Source: Oreohelix idahoensis
Lineage: Eukaryota; Mollusca; Gastropoda; Stylommatophora; Oreohelicidae
Direction of reading: 5' to 3'
Assembly (NCBI GenBank): GCA_024509875.1
Contig: JAMPIV010017762.1
Location: forward strand, 62,001 to 126,000
DNA length: 64,000 nucleotides
Made by a program: the position numbers and the translations under genes. Of this stretch, positions 8,798 through 18,356 are shown in pieces (within the stretch, counting starts at the first letter, position 1; the number at the start of each line of letters is the position of its first letter). The notes beneath the pieces are model-generated. The model saw nothing but the letters and a program-made list of their open reading frames with translations. It was not told the origin of the DNA and did no database searches.

Positions 8798-10406
8798 CAG
8801 ACTAAGGAAGTTACATCGAAAAAGACAGAAAATGAAAGGAACAAAAGCCCTGGACTAAAAGATAGGGATACAGAAATATGGGATAAAATTGAAACCTTCA
8901 AGGAAAAAATAAAAGTGAGGTCTGAATCAAATAAAGTCAGAGAATCAAATAAAACCAGCAACGAGAAAGAGATAGAAATAATGACAACCAGATCGCAGTC
9001 CGGGGAAGAAAAAATGAGGACCATTCCAGCTGGAAAAGATAGAACTCCAAACCTGACAGAAAAGAACAGGACCGCAAGCCCTATAGTCAGAGGCACAGGA
9101 AAGAAGGACAGGGGAGAGACATTAAAGGAAAAACCGAAAGGAGACCCAGAAATAAAAACGGCAATAAGTGGAAACAAGGACACCAACTGCAACAGAATTA
9201 AAATCACGCAGACAGCTGGAACAGAAGCCACGCTGAGAGCTCTCCCGGAGGACAAAATCCTGGTCATTCTGGAAGCAATAATAGGGAAAAAATATATTGA
9301 CAAAATACAAAGACACAAAAATGGAGTAACAATCACGGTAAACAACACAGAAAAAGGCAAGGCACTACTACAGGAATTAAAGAGTAACCCAAAAGAAGTG
9401 CAACTCGCACATGGGATAAAGGTACAGATCGAGTTGATCAAGGAGACCCGAAGATTCGTCATCAAAGGGGTCGACTCAAACCTAACAGAAGAGGAGATCC
9501 ACACTAACATAACGAAAGAAAACCCACAAACAAAGATAGAAAAAGTAGAAAGAATAAAAACCAAAGAGCAAAAGAATACTACAGTGGTAGTGCTAAATAT
9601 AAAAGGCACAGAAATACCCAAGCAGGTCAAACTCCACCAGAGAGCCAAAATGACAGAGGTATTCATACCTAGCATTATACAATGCACAAACTGTCAAGGC
9701 TTTAGCCATACACAACATGTGTGTAAAAGAGCGACTAGGTGCAGTTTCTGTGCGGGAGCACACAGACACGCAGACTGTAAAATGGCTAAGGAGGATAACG
9801 ATTATAAACGAGAAAACAAAAACAGAAAATGTGCAAACTGCCAGGGTAGCCACAGTGCCAGGTATCAAGGGTGCCCAATATATCAAGAGACAAAACACAT
9901 GTTAAAAGAATCTCTAGAAACAAACAAACCACTCTGGCAAATATAAAGAAAGACAGAAAACAAACAACCATCTTCAAAACTCTCAAGAAAGTATCATTAA
10001 GAAACAAATACAACAAATAACCAGTGAAGTGAAAGACATAAAGGAAAAAATCCAGAAAAAAGATAAAATTAAAACACTCATAAACAGTAAAGAAGATGAC
10101 AACACAGAAGAGACAGAACATAACCTCATCCAAGCCAGACAGGTACTAGAAGAAATAAAAACAGCACAAAAGGAAATAGAGAGAGACCTCAAAAAAATAG
10201 CAGAGATAAAAGAAGCTAATGAAGAAATCCTTAAAAAAATAGAGAGAGAAAGAGCTAGGCCTATAGAAAATATGGAAAAAAAATTTAAGGAAACAGTGGA
10301 ACTACACCTACCATACCTCGCAGAAAGAGTTCGAAGTACAATGGTTACTTGGAATGATGAGTTTGTGGAGAACATGAGAGATAGTGAGCAAAACCAAAAA
10401 AAGTAG
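8798..10406 (+). pseudogene. LINE A copy 1 ORF1, truncated and frameshifted
   Basis: Encodes the RNA-binding ORF1 protein except for its N-terminus. Visible parts are a Lys/Glu-rich N-terminal region, a conserved middle domain starting near KITQTAGTEATLRALP, and three zinc knuckles of retroviral CCHC type between about 9681 and 9880 (CTNCQGFSH, CSFCAGAH and CANCQGSHSAR). A coiled-coil Glu/Lys-rich C-terminus follows. Compared with the intact copy at 24148-25815, a one-base insertion near 9943 creates a stop after Leu-Trp-Gln-Ile. The coiled coil then continues in another frame from 10029 to 10406. No in-frame ATG marks the original start. Confidence 0.92.
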
Positions 10407-10462
10407 ATCCCTTATCAAAGAACCTAATAAAAACAATAACATAACTAAGCTAACCATACTAA

Positions 10463-13400
10463 ATGGGGACCACAGACTCTAGAGCTATCAAAGTAGTCCA
10501 GTGGAACTGTAGGGGTGCCAGGAAGAACCTGATGTCTCTTATGGGACAGTATAAGGAGGCAAAACCCATCTTTGCAATACAAGAAACCCTCCTGAACCCC
10601 AAACAAAAACTGAACTACCAAGGGTATATAACACTTAGAAATGATAGACCTGAGGGAAGAGGAGGGGGCGTGGCCTTTTTAATACATGAAGACTACAAAA
10701 TAGTAAATTGGGAACAATTCAACACAGAAAATATTGAAGGAATAAGTGTAACATTAGACAGTGAGCCAGATAACTTAAAAATAATAAACATTTATAGCCC
10801 CAAGGGTAATATAACCGATAGGGACATTGCCACTATTAACACACAAATAGACCAAAGAACATTATTGGTAGGTGACTTTAATGCACACCATGAGGCATGG
10901 GGTAACAACAGTAATGATCCAGCAGGAAAAAGACTGTTGGACTACATTGAAAGTGCCGAGCTAATCATACTAAATGATGGCTCAGTGACAAGGGTTAACC
11001 CATGCAACAGGGGAGGAGATACAGCAATAGACATAAGTATTATAACACCAAACCTAGCCTCTGCTAAATGGGAAGTACTGAATGACTCCAGCTCAGACCA
11101 CTTACCCATAGAAATAAACCTAAACGACAAATATAGAACTAGTCCAAAAAGCTCGAAACCTACATTCAACCTAAAAAAGGCAAATTGGGAGTCCTTCCAA
11201 TTGGAGCTAAGTAAACTAAGCATAGAACAAATTGAATCTAACAGTATAGATATATTTGCAGAAAAACTAACAAATGAGATTTTTAAAATAGCAATAAAAT
11301 ATATACCAAACAGGAATATGCCTGAGCACTTAAAACCAACACAAAAAGGTAAAAATAGGAAAAGAAACAAAGATAAAAATCCAGTACCATGGTGGACAGA
11401 CAGATGTTCAGAACAACTGAAATTGAGGGAGAGGGCCCTTACAAAGTATAGAAAAACCAAAACTGAAGAGAATTACACAAACTATAAAAAAATAAGAAAT
11501 GAAACAAATAAAATAATATTCAGAGCTAAAGAAAAGAGTTGGAGAACTTTTTGTCAAACATTAAACCATAGGTCACAAGTAACTACAGTTTGGAGAAAAC
11601 TAAAAGCAATTAAAGGAGGAAACCACAAGAAATTTAAAATCCCAACAATTAAAATACCAGAGAGAGCTGAAACAGATAGAGAAAAAGCCAACATACTAGC
11701 TAAATACTTCTATCAGGTTAGTTCAATAGACAGTCTAGATAAGGAAGAAATAAATAGGCGGAAGACACTGCTAGAAAAATTAAAAGGAGAAAATATGGAC
11801 ACCACACAGGATGCTAATTATTTAAATGCAGATATTACAGTAGATGAAATAGAAAGAGCTTTAGCAGGAAAAACCAATACTACCTCTGGGGAAGACATTC
11901 TGAGCTATGAAATCCTCAAAAAGGTACCAAATACAACTCTAAGAGTGATTGCATCCCTCTACAACAAAATCTGGCACACGGGAAAAATACCGTGTTCATG
12001 GAAGACAGCAGTAGTCATCCCCATACTAAAGCCAGATAAGGAAACACATGATGTCAGCTCATACAGGCCAATATCGTTAACATCGCATCTAGGAAAAATT
12101 CTAGAAACAATAGTCAACAGCAGACTAAAATTTCATCTAGAAAAGCATAATTTGTACTGTCCAACCCAAGCAGGCTTTAGAAGCCAACATAGTACAATAG
12201 AGCAACTGTTGAGGCTGGAACATGATGTTAAAACAGGCTTCAAAAGGAATGAAAAGACAGTAGCAGTATTCCTTGATGTAGCAAGAGCATATGATGAGTG
12301 TTGGAGGGAGGGTGCACTACACAAAATCAGGAAATTAGGTATAGTAGGCAGAACCTACAATTATCTAGAAAACTTCCTGCAGGATAGATACTTCACGGTA
12401 CAAATAAACAATGATAGATCTGAGGTGTATGAGCAACAGAATGGAATTCCCCAGGGATCAGTAATATCACCATCTATCTTTACGATTATGGTCAACGACC
12501 TAGGCGACGAGTTTAAAGACATAAAAAACAACTTATCCCAATTTGCAGATGACGCTGCGATATGGAGAACGGGAAGAAATCTCCCATTCCTCTATAAAAC
12601 AGTACAAAGGCAAATGGATAAAGTATCTGACTGGATGAACAAGTGGGGATTTAATCTAAACGTTAAAAAAACCATAGGAATGATCTTCAGTAGAGGGCGT
12701 GTAATTAAAAACAATATAATTGACATAAGCATTAATGAGCAAAAAGTATGCACAGCAAAATCAACTAGATTTCTTGGTATGGTATTAGACCAGCAACTAA
12801 ACTGGAACAAACACATAGACCTATTAGTGCAAAGCAGTAGGGGACTTATTAACATGCTAAGATATATGAAAGGAAGTGGTTGGGGCGCCTGCAATAAGAC
12901 CATGTTAACCTTCTATAAATCATTTATTAGGGGCAAACTTGACTATGCCAGTGTTGTCTATGCATCAGCCGCCCCAAGCAATAAGAAAAAACTAGACACA
13001 GTCCAAAACCAGGCACTGTCAATAATAGCAGGTGCCTCAAAGGGAACATCAGCAGAGGCACTAGAAGTAGCGCTAGGCATTATACCCCTGGAGCTAAGGA
13101 GAAAAGAACTGAGATTCAGCTACTGGGCAAGAGTGGCAAAAGATCCAACTCACCCAGCACATAAAACCTTTGATAGGGGTAACCAGTACATAGGCCACAT
13201 TCCACTAAACCATAATAGATACCCGTCAGGGTGGAAAACAATGGATGAAGTGGATCAATACCCAGACCTATTTAATGCGATAAACAGTAGTGCTCTGTAT
13301 AAAGCAAAGATCCCACCATGGGAATTAAAAGTGCCAGAAACTGACTCCCACTTAACAAAGATCATAAATAAATCTAACGACATAATCTCAGCAAAAAGTA

Positions 13401-14269
13401 AAACACTAGAGTACATAGAACGGTATATAAATAATAGCCTAACTATATATACAGATGGGTCAAAAGATGAAGAAGGACAATTAGGAGCAGGAATAGCAAT
13501 ACCAAAATTAAAAATTTATAAAAGATACAAAGTAACAGGTAATACATCCATCTTTACAGCAGAATTAGTGGCAATCCTAAAAGCTTTAGAAATAGCTGCA
13601 GAAAATCCACCAAAAAAAGTAACCATTCTCACAGATTCCCTATCATCAGTATTAGCTATCAGAAACAGAAATGAATGCAGCAGGCCAGATATTATAGAGG
13701 AAATACTACAGGTTAATACATATCTACAAACTATAGGATGCAGTGCAACACTAACATGGATACCATCACATGTGGGGATAGCAGGAAATGAGCTTGCAGA
13801 CAAAGAAGCCAAAGGGGGGAGAGCTAGCCATAACAAAATTGAAGTAGGCTTAGGGAAGTTTGAAATTAAGAGCTTAATTGCTCAAGCAATAACTAAAGAA
13901 TGGATAACAGCATGGGACCAAAGTAAAAAAGCAAGACACTCATATAAAATCCTTAAAAAACCAAGCAAAAAATGTCAAATAAAAGATGAACTAAAAATAC
14001 CAATTAATAAAAAATTGCTGAGGCTCAAGCTTGGAACTGGATATTTCATGATTGAGGAACCCACATGTGAAGAGTGTCAAGAACCAAACACAATTAGACA
14101 CTTTCTGGTGGACTGCAAGAAATATGACCAACAGAGGCAAAACATTAAGACATACTGTAGTAACCACAATGTAGAAATGAGGGTAGAAAATCTCATAGGC
14201 ACAGGGACCCCTTCAGAAATGCAAAAGTTAATAAAACACTATATTACAAAAACTAAAGCTAACATATAA
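10463..14269 (+). CDS. LINE A ORF2: endonuclease, reverse transcriptase and RNase H
   Basis: An intact 1268-residue protein able in principle to perform target-primed reverse transcription. The APE endonuclease spans residues 1-230: WNCRGARKN near 15, AIQET near 40, GDFNAHHEAWGN near 136 and SDHLP near 210. The RT spans about 480-760: SYRPISL, LDVARAYDE near 604, GIPQGSVISPSIF near 657 and the catalytic FADD near 693. RNase H spans about 990-1120: YTDGSKD near 995, TAELVAILKALE, LTDSLSS and an SHVGIAGNELAD block. A C-x2-C-x6-H-x4-C zinc motif lies near 1200. RT with C-terminal RNase H and a three-knuckle ORF1 points to the I/Nimb group. The ATG is 57 bp after the ORF1 stop, so reinitiation or readthrough on one RNA is likely. 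Confidence 0.95.
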   Translation: MGTTDSRAIKVVQWNCRGARKNLMSLMGQYKEAKPIFAIQETLLNPKQKLNYQGYITLRNDRPEGRGGGVAFLIHEDYKIVNWEQFNTENIEGISVTLDSEPDNLKIINIYSPKGNITDRDIATINTQIDQRTLLVGDFNAHHEAWGNNSNDPAGKRLLDYIESAELIILNDGSVTRVNPCNRGGDTAIDISIITPNLASAKWEVLNDSSSDHLPIEINLNDKYRTSPKSSKPTFNLKKANWESFQLELSKLSIEQIESNSIDIFAEKLTNEIFKIAIKYIPNRNMPEHLKPTQKGKNRKRNKDKNPVPWWTDRCSEQLKLRERALTKYRKTKTEENYTNYKKIRNETNKIIFRAKEKSWRTFCQTLNHRSQVTTVWRKLKAIKGGNHKKFKIPTIKIPERAETDREKANILAKYFYQVSSIDSLDKEEINRRKTLLEKLKGENMDTTQDANYLNADITVDEIERALAGKTNTTSGEDILSYEILKKVPNTTLRVIASLYNKIWHTGKIPCSWKTAVVIPILKPDKETHDVSSYRPISLTSHLGKILETIVNSRLKFHLEKHNLYCPTQAGFRSQHSTIEQLLRLEHDVKTGFKRNEKTVAVFLDVARAYDECWREGALHKIRKLGIVGRTYNYLENFLQDRYFTVQINNDRSEVYEQQNGIPQGSVISPSIFTIMVNDLGDEFKDIKNNLSQFADDAAIWRTGRNLPFLYKTVQRQMDKVSDWMNKWGFNLNVKKTIGMIFSRGRVIKNNIIDISINEQKVCTAKSTRFLGMVLDQQLNWNKHIDLLVQSSRGLINMLRYMKGSGWGACNKTMLTFYKSFIRGKLDYASVVYASAAPSNKKKLDTVQNQALSIIAGASKGTSAEALEVALGIIPLELRRKELRFSYWARVAKDPTHPAHKTFDRGNQYIGHIPLNHNRYPSGWKTMDEVDQYPDLFNAINSSALYKAKIPPWELKVPETDSHLTKIINKSNDIISAKSKTLEYIERYINNSLTIYTDGSKDEEGQLGAGIAIPKLKIYKRYKVTGNTSIFTAELVAILKALEIAAENPPKKVTILTDSLSSVLAIRNRNECSRPDIIEEILQVNTYLQTIGCSATLTWIPSHVGIAGNELADKEAKGGRASHNKIEVGLGKFEIKSLIAQAITKEWITAWDQSKKARHSYKILKKPSKKCQIKDELKIPINKKLLRLKLGTGYFMIEEPTCEECQEPNTIRHFLVDCKKYDQQRQNIKTYCSNHNVEMRVENLIGTGTPSEMQKLIKHYITKTKANI

Positions 14270-14611
14270 AAAACAAATAAGGAGTTGAGTCGTAGTCCAA
14301 ACTCGTGAAAGACTCGCCCCAGATACACACAGACTAACCAAAGAAACCATCCAGTGAAAATTAAAAACATACTAACTTAGAAAATAGCATATTTTGGAAT
14401 TTCTTTTAAAAACCATGTTGAACTATAACCACAAAAGGAAAAATACCGACTAGAGATAATATAGTATAAAATAAATACAAACAAAAACATATTACAATAA
14501 AGGAAACACGTCCTGATATAACCAACAACTCCATGTACATGGTAGATGGTTGAAAGGGGCGTGCTACAAAGAAAAGTAGCAAACACATTAATAAAAAATA
14601 ATAAAAAAATC
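14270..14611 (+). other. LINE A copy 1 3' UTR and A-rich tail
   Basis: Nearly identical to 41647-41986 and to the reverse complement of 50490-50826. It contains AATAAA-like sequences near 14477 and 14499 and ends in an AATAAAAAATAATAAAAAA-type tail. No coding potential. Confidence 0.9.
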
Positions 14612-15186
14612 GTTATGTCTATTGCTGTATCTCCTCCACTGTTGCATGGGTTAACCCTTGTCACTGAGCCATCATTTAGTATGATTAGCTCAGCACTTTC
14701 AATGTAGTCCAACAGTCTTTTTCCTGCTGGATCATTACTGTTGTTACCCCATGCCTCATGGTGTGCATTAAAGTCACCTACCAATAATGTTCTTTGGTCT
14801 ATTTGTGTGTTAATAGTGGCAATATCCCTATCGGTTATATTACCTTTGGGGCTATAAATGTTTATTATTTTTAAGTTATCTGGCTCACTGTCTACTGTTA
14901 CACTTATTCCTTCAATATTTTCTGTGTTGAATTGTTCCCAATTTACTATTTTGTAGTCTTCATGTATTAAAAAGGCCACGCCCCCTCCTCTTCCCTCGGA
15001 TCTATCATTTCTAAGTGTTATATACCCTTGGTAGTTCAGTTTTTGTTTGGAGTTCAGGAGGGTTTCTTGTATTGCAAAGATGGGTTTTGCCTCCTTATAC
15101 TGTCCCATAAGAGACAGCAGGTTCTTCCTGGCACCCCTACAGTTCCACTGAACTACTTTGATAGCTCTAGAGTCTGTGGTCCCCAT
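14612..15186 (-). pseudogene. LINE A' ORF2, N-terminal endonuclease part
   Basis: From ATG at 15186 downwards, about 190 codons match LINE A ORF2 nearly perfectly: WNCRGARKN, AIQET, GDFNAHHEAWGN and the Thr-Ala-Ile-Asp-Ile end. The match stops at 14612, where the plus-strand tail of LINE A copy 1 begins, although the frame runs on by chance to 14377. The SDHLP histidine and all of RT and RNase H are missing, so the protein would be inactive. Confidence 0.9.
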
Positions 15187-15242
15187 TTAGTATGGTTAGC
15201 TTAGTTATGTTATTGTTTTTATTAGGTTCTTTGATGAGGGAT

Positions 15243-16735
15243 CTACTTCTTTTGGTTTTGTTCACTATCTCTCATGTTCTCCACAAACTCATCATTCCAA
15301 GTAACCATTGTACTCCGAACTCTTTCTGCTATGTATGGTAGGTGTAGTTCCACTGTTTCCTTAAATTTTTCTTCCATTTTTTCGTCTGACAAAATAGCTC
15401 TTTCTCTCTCTATTTTTTTTTAAGGATTTCTTCATTAGCCTCTTTTATTTCTGTTATTGTTTTGAGGTCTCTTTCTATTGCCTGCTGTGCTATTTTAATT
15501 TCTTCCAATACCTGCCTGGCTTGGGTGATGTTATGTTCTGTCTCTTCTGTGTTGTTTTCTACTTCGCTGTTGCTTATGCGTGTTTTACTTTCATCTTCTT
15601 TCTGTATTTTCTCCTTTATGTTTTGTACTTCAGTGGTTATTTGTTTTATTTGTTTCTTGATGTTGTTTTCTTGGAAGTTTTGAAGGTGGCTGTTTGCTTT
15701 TTGTGTTTCTTTCACTTTCCAGATTGATGTGTTGGTTTCTAGAGCTTCTTTAAGTACGTATTTTGTCTCTTGGAAGACTGGGCACCCCTGGTACCTGGCA
15801 CTGTGGTTACCCTGGCAGTTTGCACATCTTCTGTTTTTATTTTCTTGTTTGTAGTCTTTGTCCTCTTTAGCCATTGTGCAGTCTCTGTGTTTGTGTGCTC
15901 CTGCACAGAAACTACATCTTGTTGCTCTTTTACAAGCATGCTGCATGTGACTAAAGCCTTGACAATTTGTGCATTGGATGATTGGTGGTATGAATGTTTC
16001 AGTCTTCTTGATTCTCTTGCAGATTTTGATTTCTTTGGGTATTTCTGTACCCTGTACACTCAACACTACCACTGATGTCTTCTTCTGCAGCTTAGTTTTA
16101 ATTCGTTCTATCTTTTCTATCTTAGTTTCTGGGTTTTCTTTCACTATGTTTGTGTCGATCTCTTCTTCTGTTAGGTTTGTATCGATGCCCTTGATTTCTA
16201 ATCTCTTTGATCAGCTCCATTTGTATATTTATTTTAAGTGGGAGTTGTACTTCTTTAGATTTTTCTTTCAGTTCATTTATTAGGACCTTGGCTTTTTCTG
16301 TGCTGTTCAAACAGATTACTACACCATTGCTTGTTTTTTGTAATCTGTTAATAGATTTTTTATCTATTATTTTTTCTAGGATAACCATGATTTTGTCATC
16401 GGGTAGGGCTCTCAGGGTGACTTCTGTCCCTCCTACTTGAGTGATTTTAACTCTTCTTCTGTGGGTTTCTGTTTCCTTTATGCTGTCCTCGGCACTTTCT
16501 TTGTGTTCTTTGGTTTCCTGAGTGCATTGGCCTGCATTTCCCTCTTTGTCCTTCCTAATGTGTTCTGCGGCTTTATTTCCTGTCGAAGGTGGTGTTCCAT
16601 TGTTTGCAGCACCTTGCTTCGAAGTCAGAATTTCTGTTTTTTTCTCGTTGCTCTTTTTGTTTGGTTCCCTGTTTTTATTTACTTCAGGGTTCACTTTCAA
16701 CGGTTCCTCTTGACTGGGTTCGATTCAGAAGCGGG
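15243..16735 (-). pseudogene. LINE A' ORF1 (diverged subfamily), frameshifted
   Basis: Two long open segments, 16700-16122 and 16144-15410, together give an ORF1 protein like that of LINE A but only about three-quarters identical by eye. They hold the ITQVGGTEVTLRALPDDK domain, three CCHC knuckles (CTNCQGFSH, CSFCAGAH and CANCQGNHSAR) and a coiled coil with NTEETEHN. Frames break near 16200-16130 and again at an A-run near 15412-15420. Downstream of about 15385 the sequence abruptly becomes almost identical to LINE A. The first 60 or so codons lie inverted at 17222-17400. Confidence 0.85.
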
Positions 16736-17221
16736 AGTGAAGCAGTGCAGTTGTCGTTTTCAGTACGCTACAAATGACGAATTTCAGATAAGTTATTTCT
16801 CTTCTCTAACATATTTCAACTAAATATTATTAACCACCTATAGTATTAGATAATTGCTTTTAAACGTTAGCTAAAATTGACAGGGGTATTGGAATAAATA
16901 AAATATTAGTGAAATAGAATAAGCACAGGTAGGCCAACCACGTGTGGTCTTCATTTGTAAAGTGCAGTAGCCATCTTGCTTTTCTTTGTGTAATTAATAC
17001 AGGCATCTTTCAGCGCAGAGCCGCGCGTGAACAAAATCAAATTTAATTCACATTTACTAGCTCAGTAGTAGAACTATCCAGCCTTTAATTATTGAGAGCT
17101 AAACATAATTTAAAATTTATATTTAAAAAAAAAATAAAATAAAATAAATAAAAAAATAAATAAATATATGAACTTGCCTGGTGTTAATTTAGCAAAAATA
17201 AGGGCAAATAAGTACAACATA
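16736..17221 (+). other. LINE A' 5' UTR (inverted segment)
   Basis: Resembles the 5' UTR of the full-length LINE A (23728-24147), for example the blocks AATAAGC-CAGGT-GGCC-ACCACGTG-G-TCTTCAT at about 16918-16955 and 23884-23922. In I-type LINEs the 5' UTR holds an internal promoter; none could be identified here by eye. Confidence 0.65.
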
Positions 17222-17400
17222 ATGCTAACCAGATGGCAGTCAGGGGAGGGAAAGGCTTGGAGCAAATCATCAGAAAGACATACTAAGGAAGGAACATCAA
17301 AACGGACAGAAAATGAGAGGAACAAAAGCCCTGGTCTAAAGGACACAGAAATTAAGGGCAATATGGAAACCATCAATGAAAAAGAACGGTCGACAAAAAA
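17222..17400 (+). pseudogene. LINE A' ORF1 N-terminal segment (inverted)
   Basis: From ATG at 17222, about 60 codons align with the start of LINE A ORF1 at 24148: QSGEGKAWSK, a SKRTENERNKSPGLKD stretch, then an acidic/basic tail. The alignment ends near 17400, at the point where the minus-strand part of ORF1 starts. It is the inverted 5' piece of LINE A', not a separate gene. Confidence 0.8.
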
Positions 17401-17502
17401 AATCAGTACTTAAGTAGCCTATGATTGGCTAATCTGGGTCACGCGAGATTGTCATTGGTTGAATTGAATAAGCTGCATCATATTAAGAATTGTTGGAAAC
17501 TG
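17401..17502. other. Short flank between LINE A' and LINE C
   Basis: About 100 bp with no repeat match or coding signal that I can see. It is the pre-insertion target sequence on the left of LINE C. Confidence 0.5.
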
Positions 17503-17517
17503 CTTACTGATCTGACT
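17503..17517. repeat. 15-bp TSD of LINE C, left copy
   Basis: CTTACTGATCTGACT at 17503-17517 is repeated exactly at 20100-20114, immediately after the (CTAA)n tail of LINE C. It brackets two head-to-head ORF pieces and shows they arrived as one insertion. Confidence 0.85.
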
Positions 17518-18298
17518 CGTCTCTGTCTTCACGCATTCTGTATAGTTCGTTCATAGCGGTCTCTGCGATATCTTCTGGGTCTAATTCGTCTAGTTCAGAT
17601 GATGCCGTCCCCTCATCAGCAGCTGGCCGCGAGGTGACGTCCCGTTGTTCTGCACTTTTGTCCACCTCCTGAGCCGGTCCGAGTTGAAGAGGTCTCTCCT
17701 CCACAGTGTTTGCAGGTGACCTCTCGGCATCGTGTGGTGGTGTCATTGGTGTTTGGCGCAGCTTCTCTGTGCCAGACCGGGCCTCTGCAGAAGAGTCGGG
17801 TACGTGTGGTGGATGCAACATGGTTCTAAGCTCCTGTTTTCCTTTCTCTTTCCTTTCCAGCGTCTGTTCTATCCCCTGTATCAGTCTCTTCACCCTCTCA
17901 CGCTCAGGGTCTAGGCCGTGGACGTTTGCAGCTGCCCTTTTCTCTCTTCTTTCCAACCATCCCCTCATCTTCTCCAGGTGGTGTAGCAATCTCATCGTTT
18001 CCTCATCCTCTGGATCTACATCTTCTAGGCCAGGGACGCCTGCATCTGTCCTCTCCTCTGTCTCGCAAGGAGTCGGGCCCCTCAGCCTCTCAGTCGGGTC
18101 GACACACGTAGCAGCTAACTCCTTCATCGTGTCTAGAGTTGGTGGAGGACCGGTCTCGGCACGAGTACTAGGGGCAGTCTTGCTCTCTGGCTGTCTGTCT
18201 TTTTTGTTGTTTGAAGCTTTGTTATTCACATGGCTGTTCAGCGCTGGCGGGCTGGTGTAGACCTTCCTCCTTTTGGCATGATGTTTATTTCGGGTCAT
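17504..18298 (-). pseudogene. LINE C ORF1 N-terminal segment (5'-inverted)
   Basis: A 264-codon open frame from ATG at 18298. It could be opened further upstream to 18436, but that part overlaps the other segment. It encodes a basic N-terminus (TRNKHHAKRRK), a Ser/Pro-rich middle and Glu/Arg-rich helical segments with repeated Asp-Pro-Glu motifs. The composition fits the unstructured N-terminus of a LINE ORF1. No match outside the window can be claimed. It lies head-to-head with the rest of ORF1 inside one 15-bp TSD, and its last codons run into the TSD, so it is read here as the 5'-inverted part of the same protein. An unrelated gene is a less likely alternative. Confidence 0.6.
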
Positions 18299-18356
18299 TT
18301 TGATGAAAATGTGATCTTGTCTTGAATAGTGGCGTCCTGAGAAGGACGTTGGTGTC

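Larger units (their letters stand above)
8798..14611 (+). mobile_element. LINE A copy 1, I/Nimb-like LINE, 5'-truncated
   Basis: Lacks the 5' UTR and the first 20 or so codons of ORF1 compared with the full-length copy at 23728-41986. The rest is complete: ORF1 with one frameshift, an intact 1268-codon ORF2, a 340-bp 3' UTR and an A-rich (TAA-like) tail at 14590-14611. It begins exactly at the poly(A) of LINE B, so it may have inserted in that A-run. The right flank is a minus-strand relative (LINE A'). Confidence 0.9.
14612..17400 (-). mobile_element. LINE A' mosaic element with 5' inversion, 3'-truncated
   Basis: Read on the minus strand, 16735-14612 carries ORF1 from about codon 60 onward and the endonuclease part of ORF2, ending abruptly within the endonuclease. 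The plus strand at about 16736-17400 carries the missing 5' UTR and the first 60 or so ORF1 codons. This head-to-head arrangement is the product expected of twin priming: the 5' segment is inverted relative to the 3' segment. The two pieces meet at neighbouring ORF1 codons, which supports one insertion event. The 3' half is absent. Confidence 0.75.

Noticed and set aside
8770..9687. Long minus-strand open frame (305 codons), and the similar one at 24129-25097 (322 codons)
   Set aside because: They lie antisense to LINE A ORF1 and encode low-complexity Phe/Ser/Leu-rich protein, as expected from the reverse complement of Lys/Glu-rich coding sequence. No independent evidence of a gene.
14377..14611. 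Minus-strand continuation of the LINE A' ORF2 into the LINE A 3' UTR
   Set aside because: The open frame continues by chance through the reverse complement of another element's 3' UTR; the residues are not LINE A-like.
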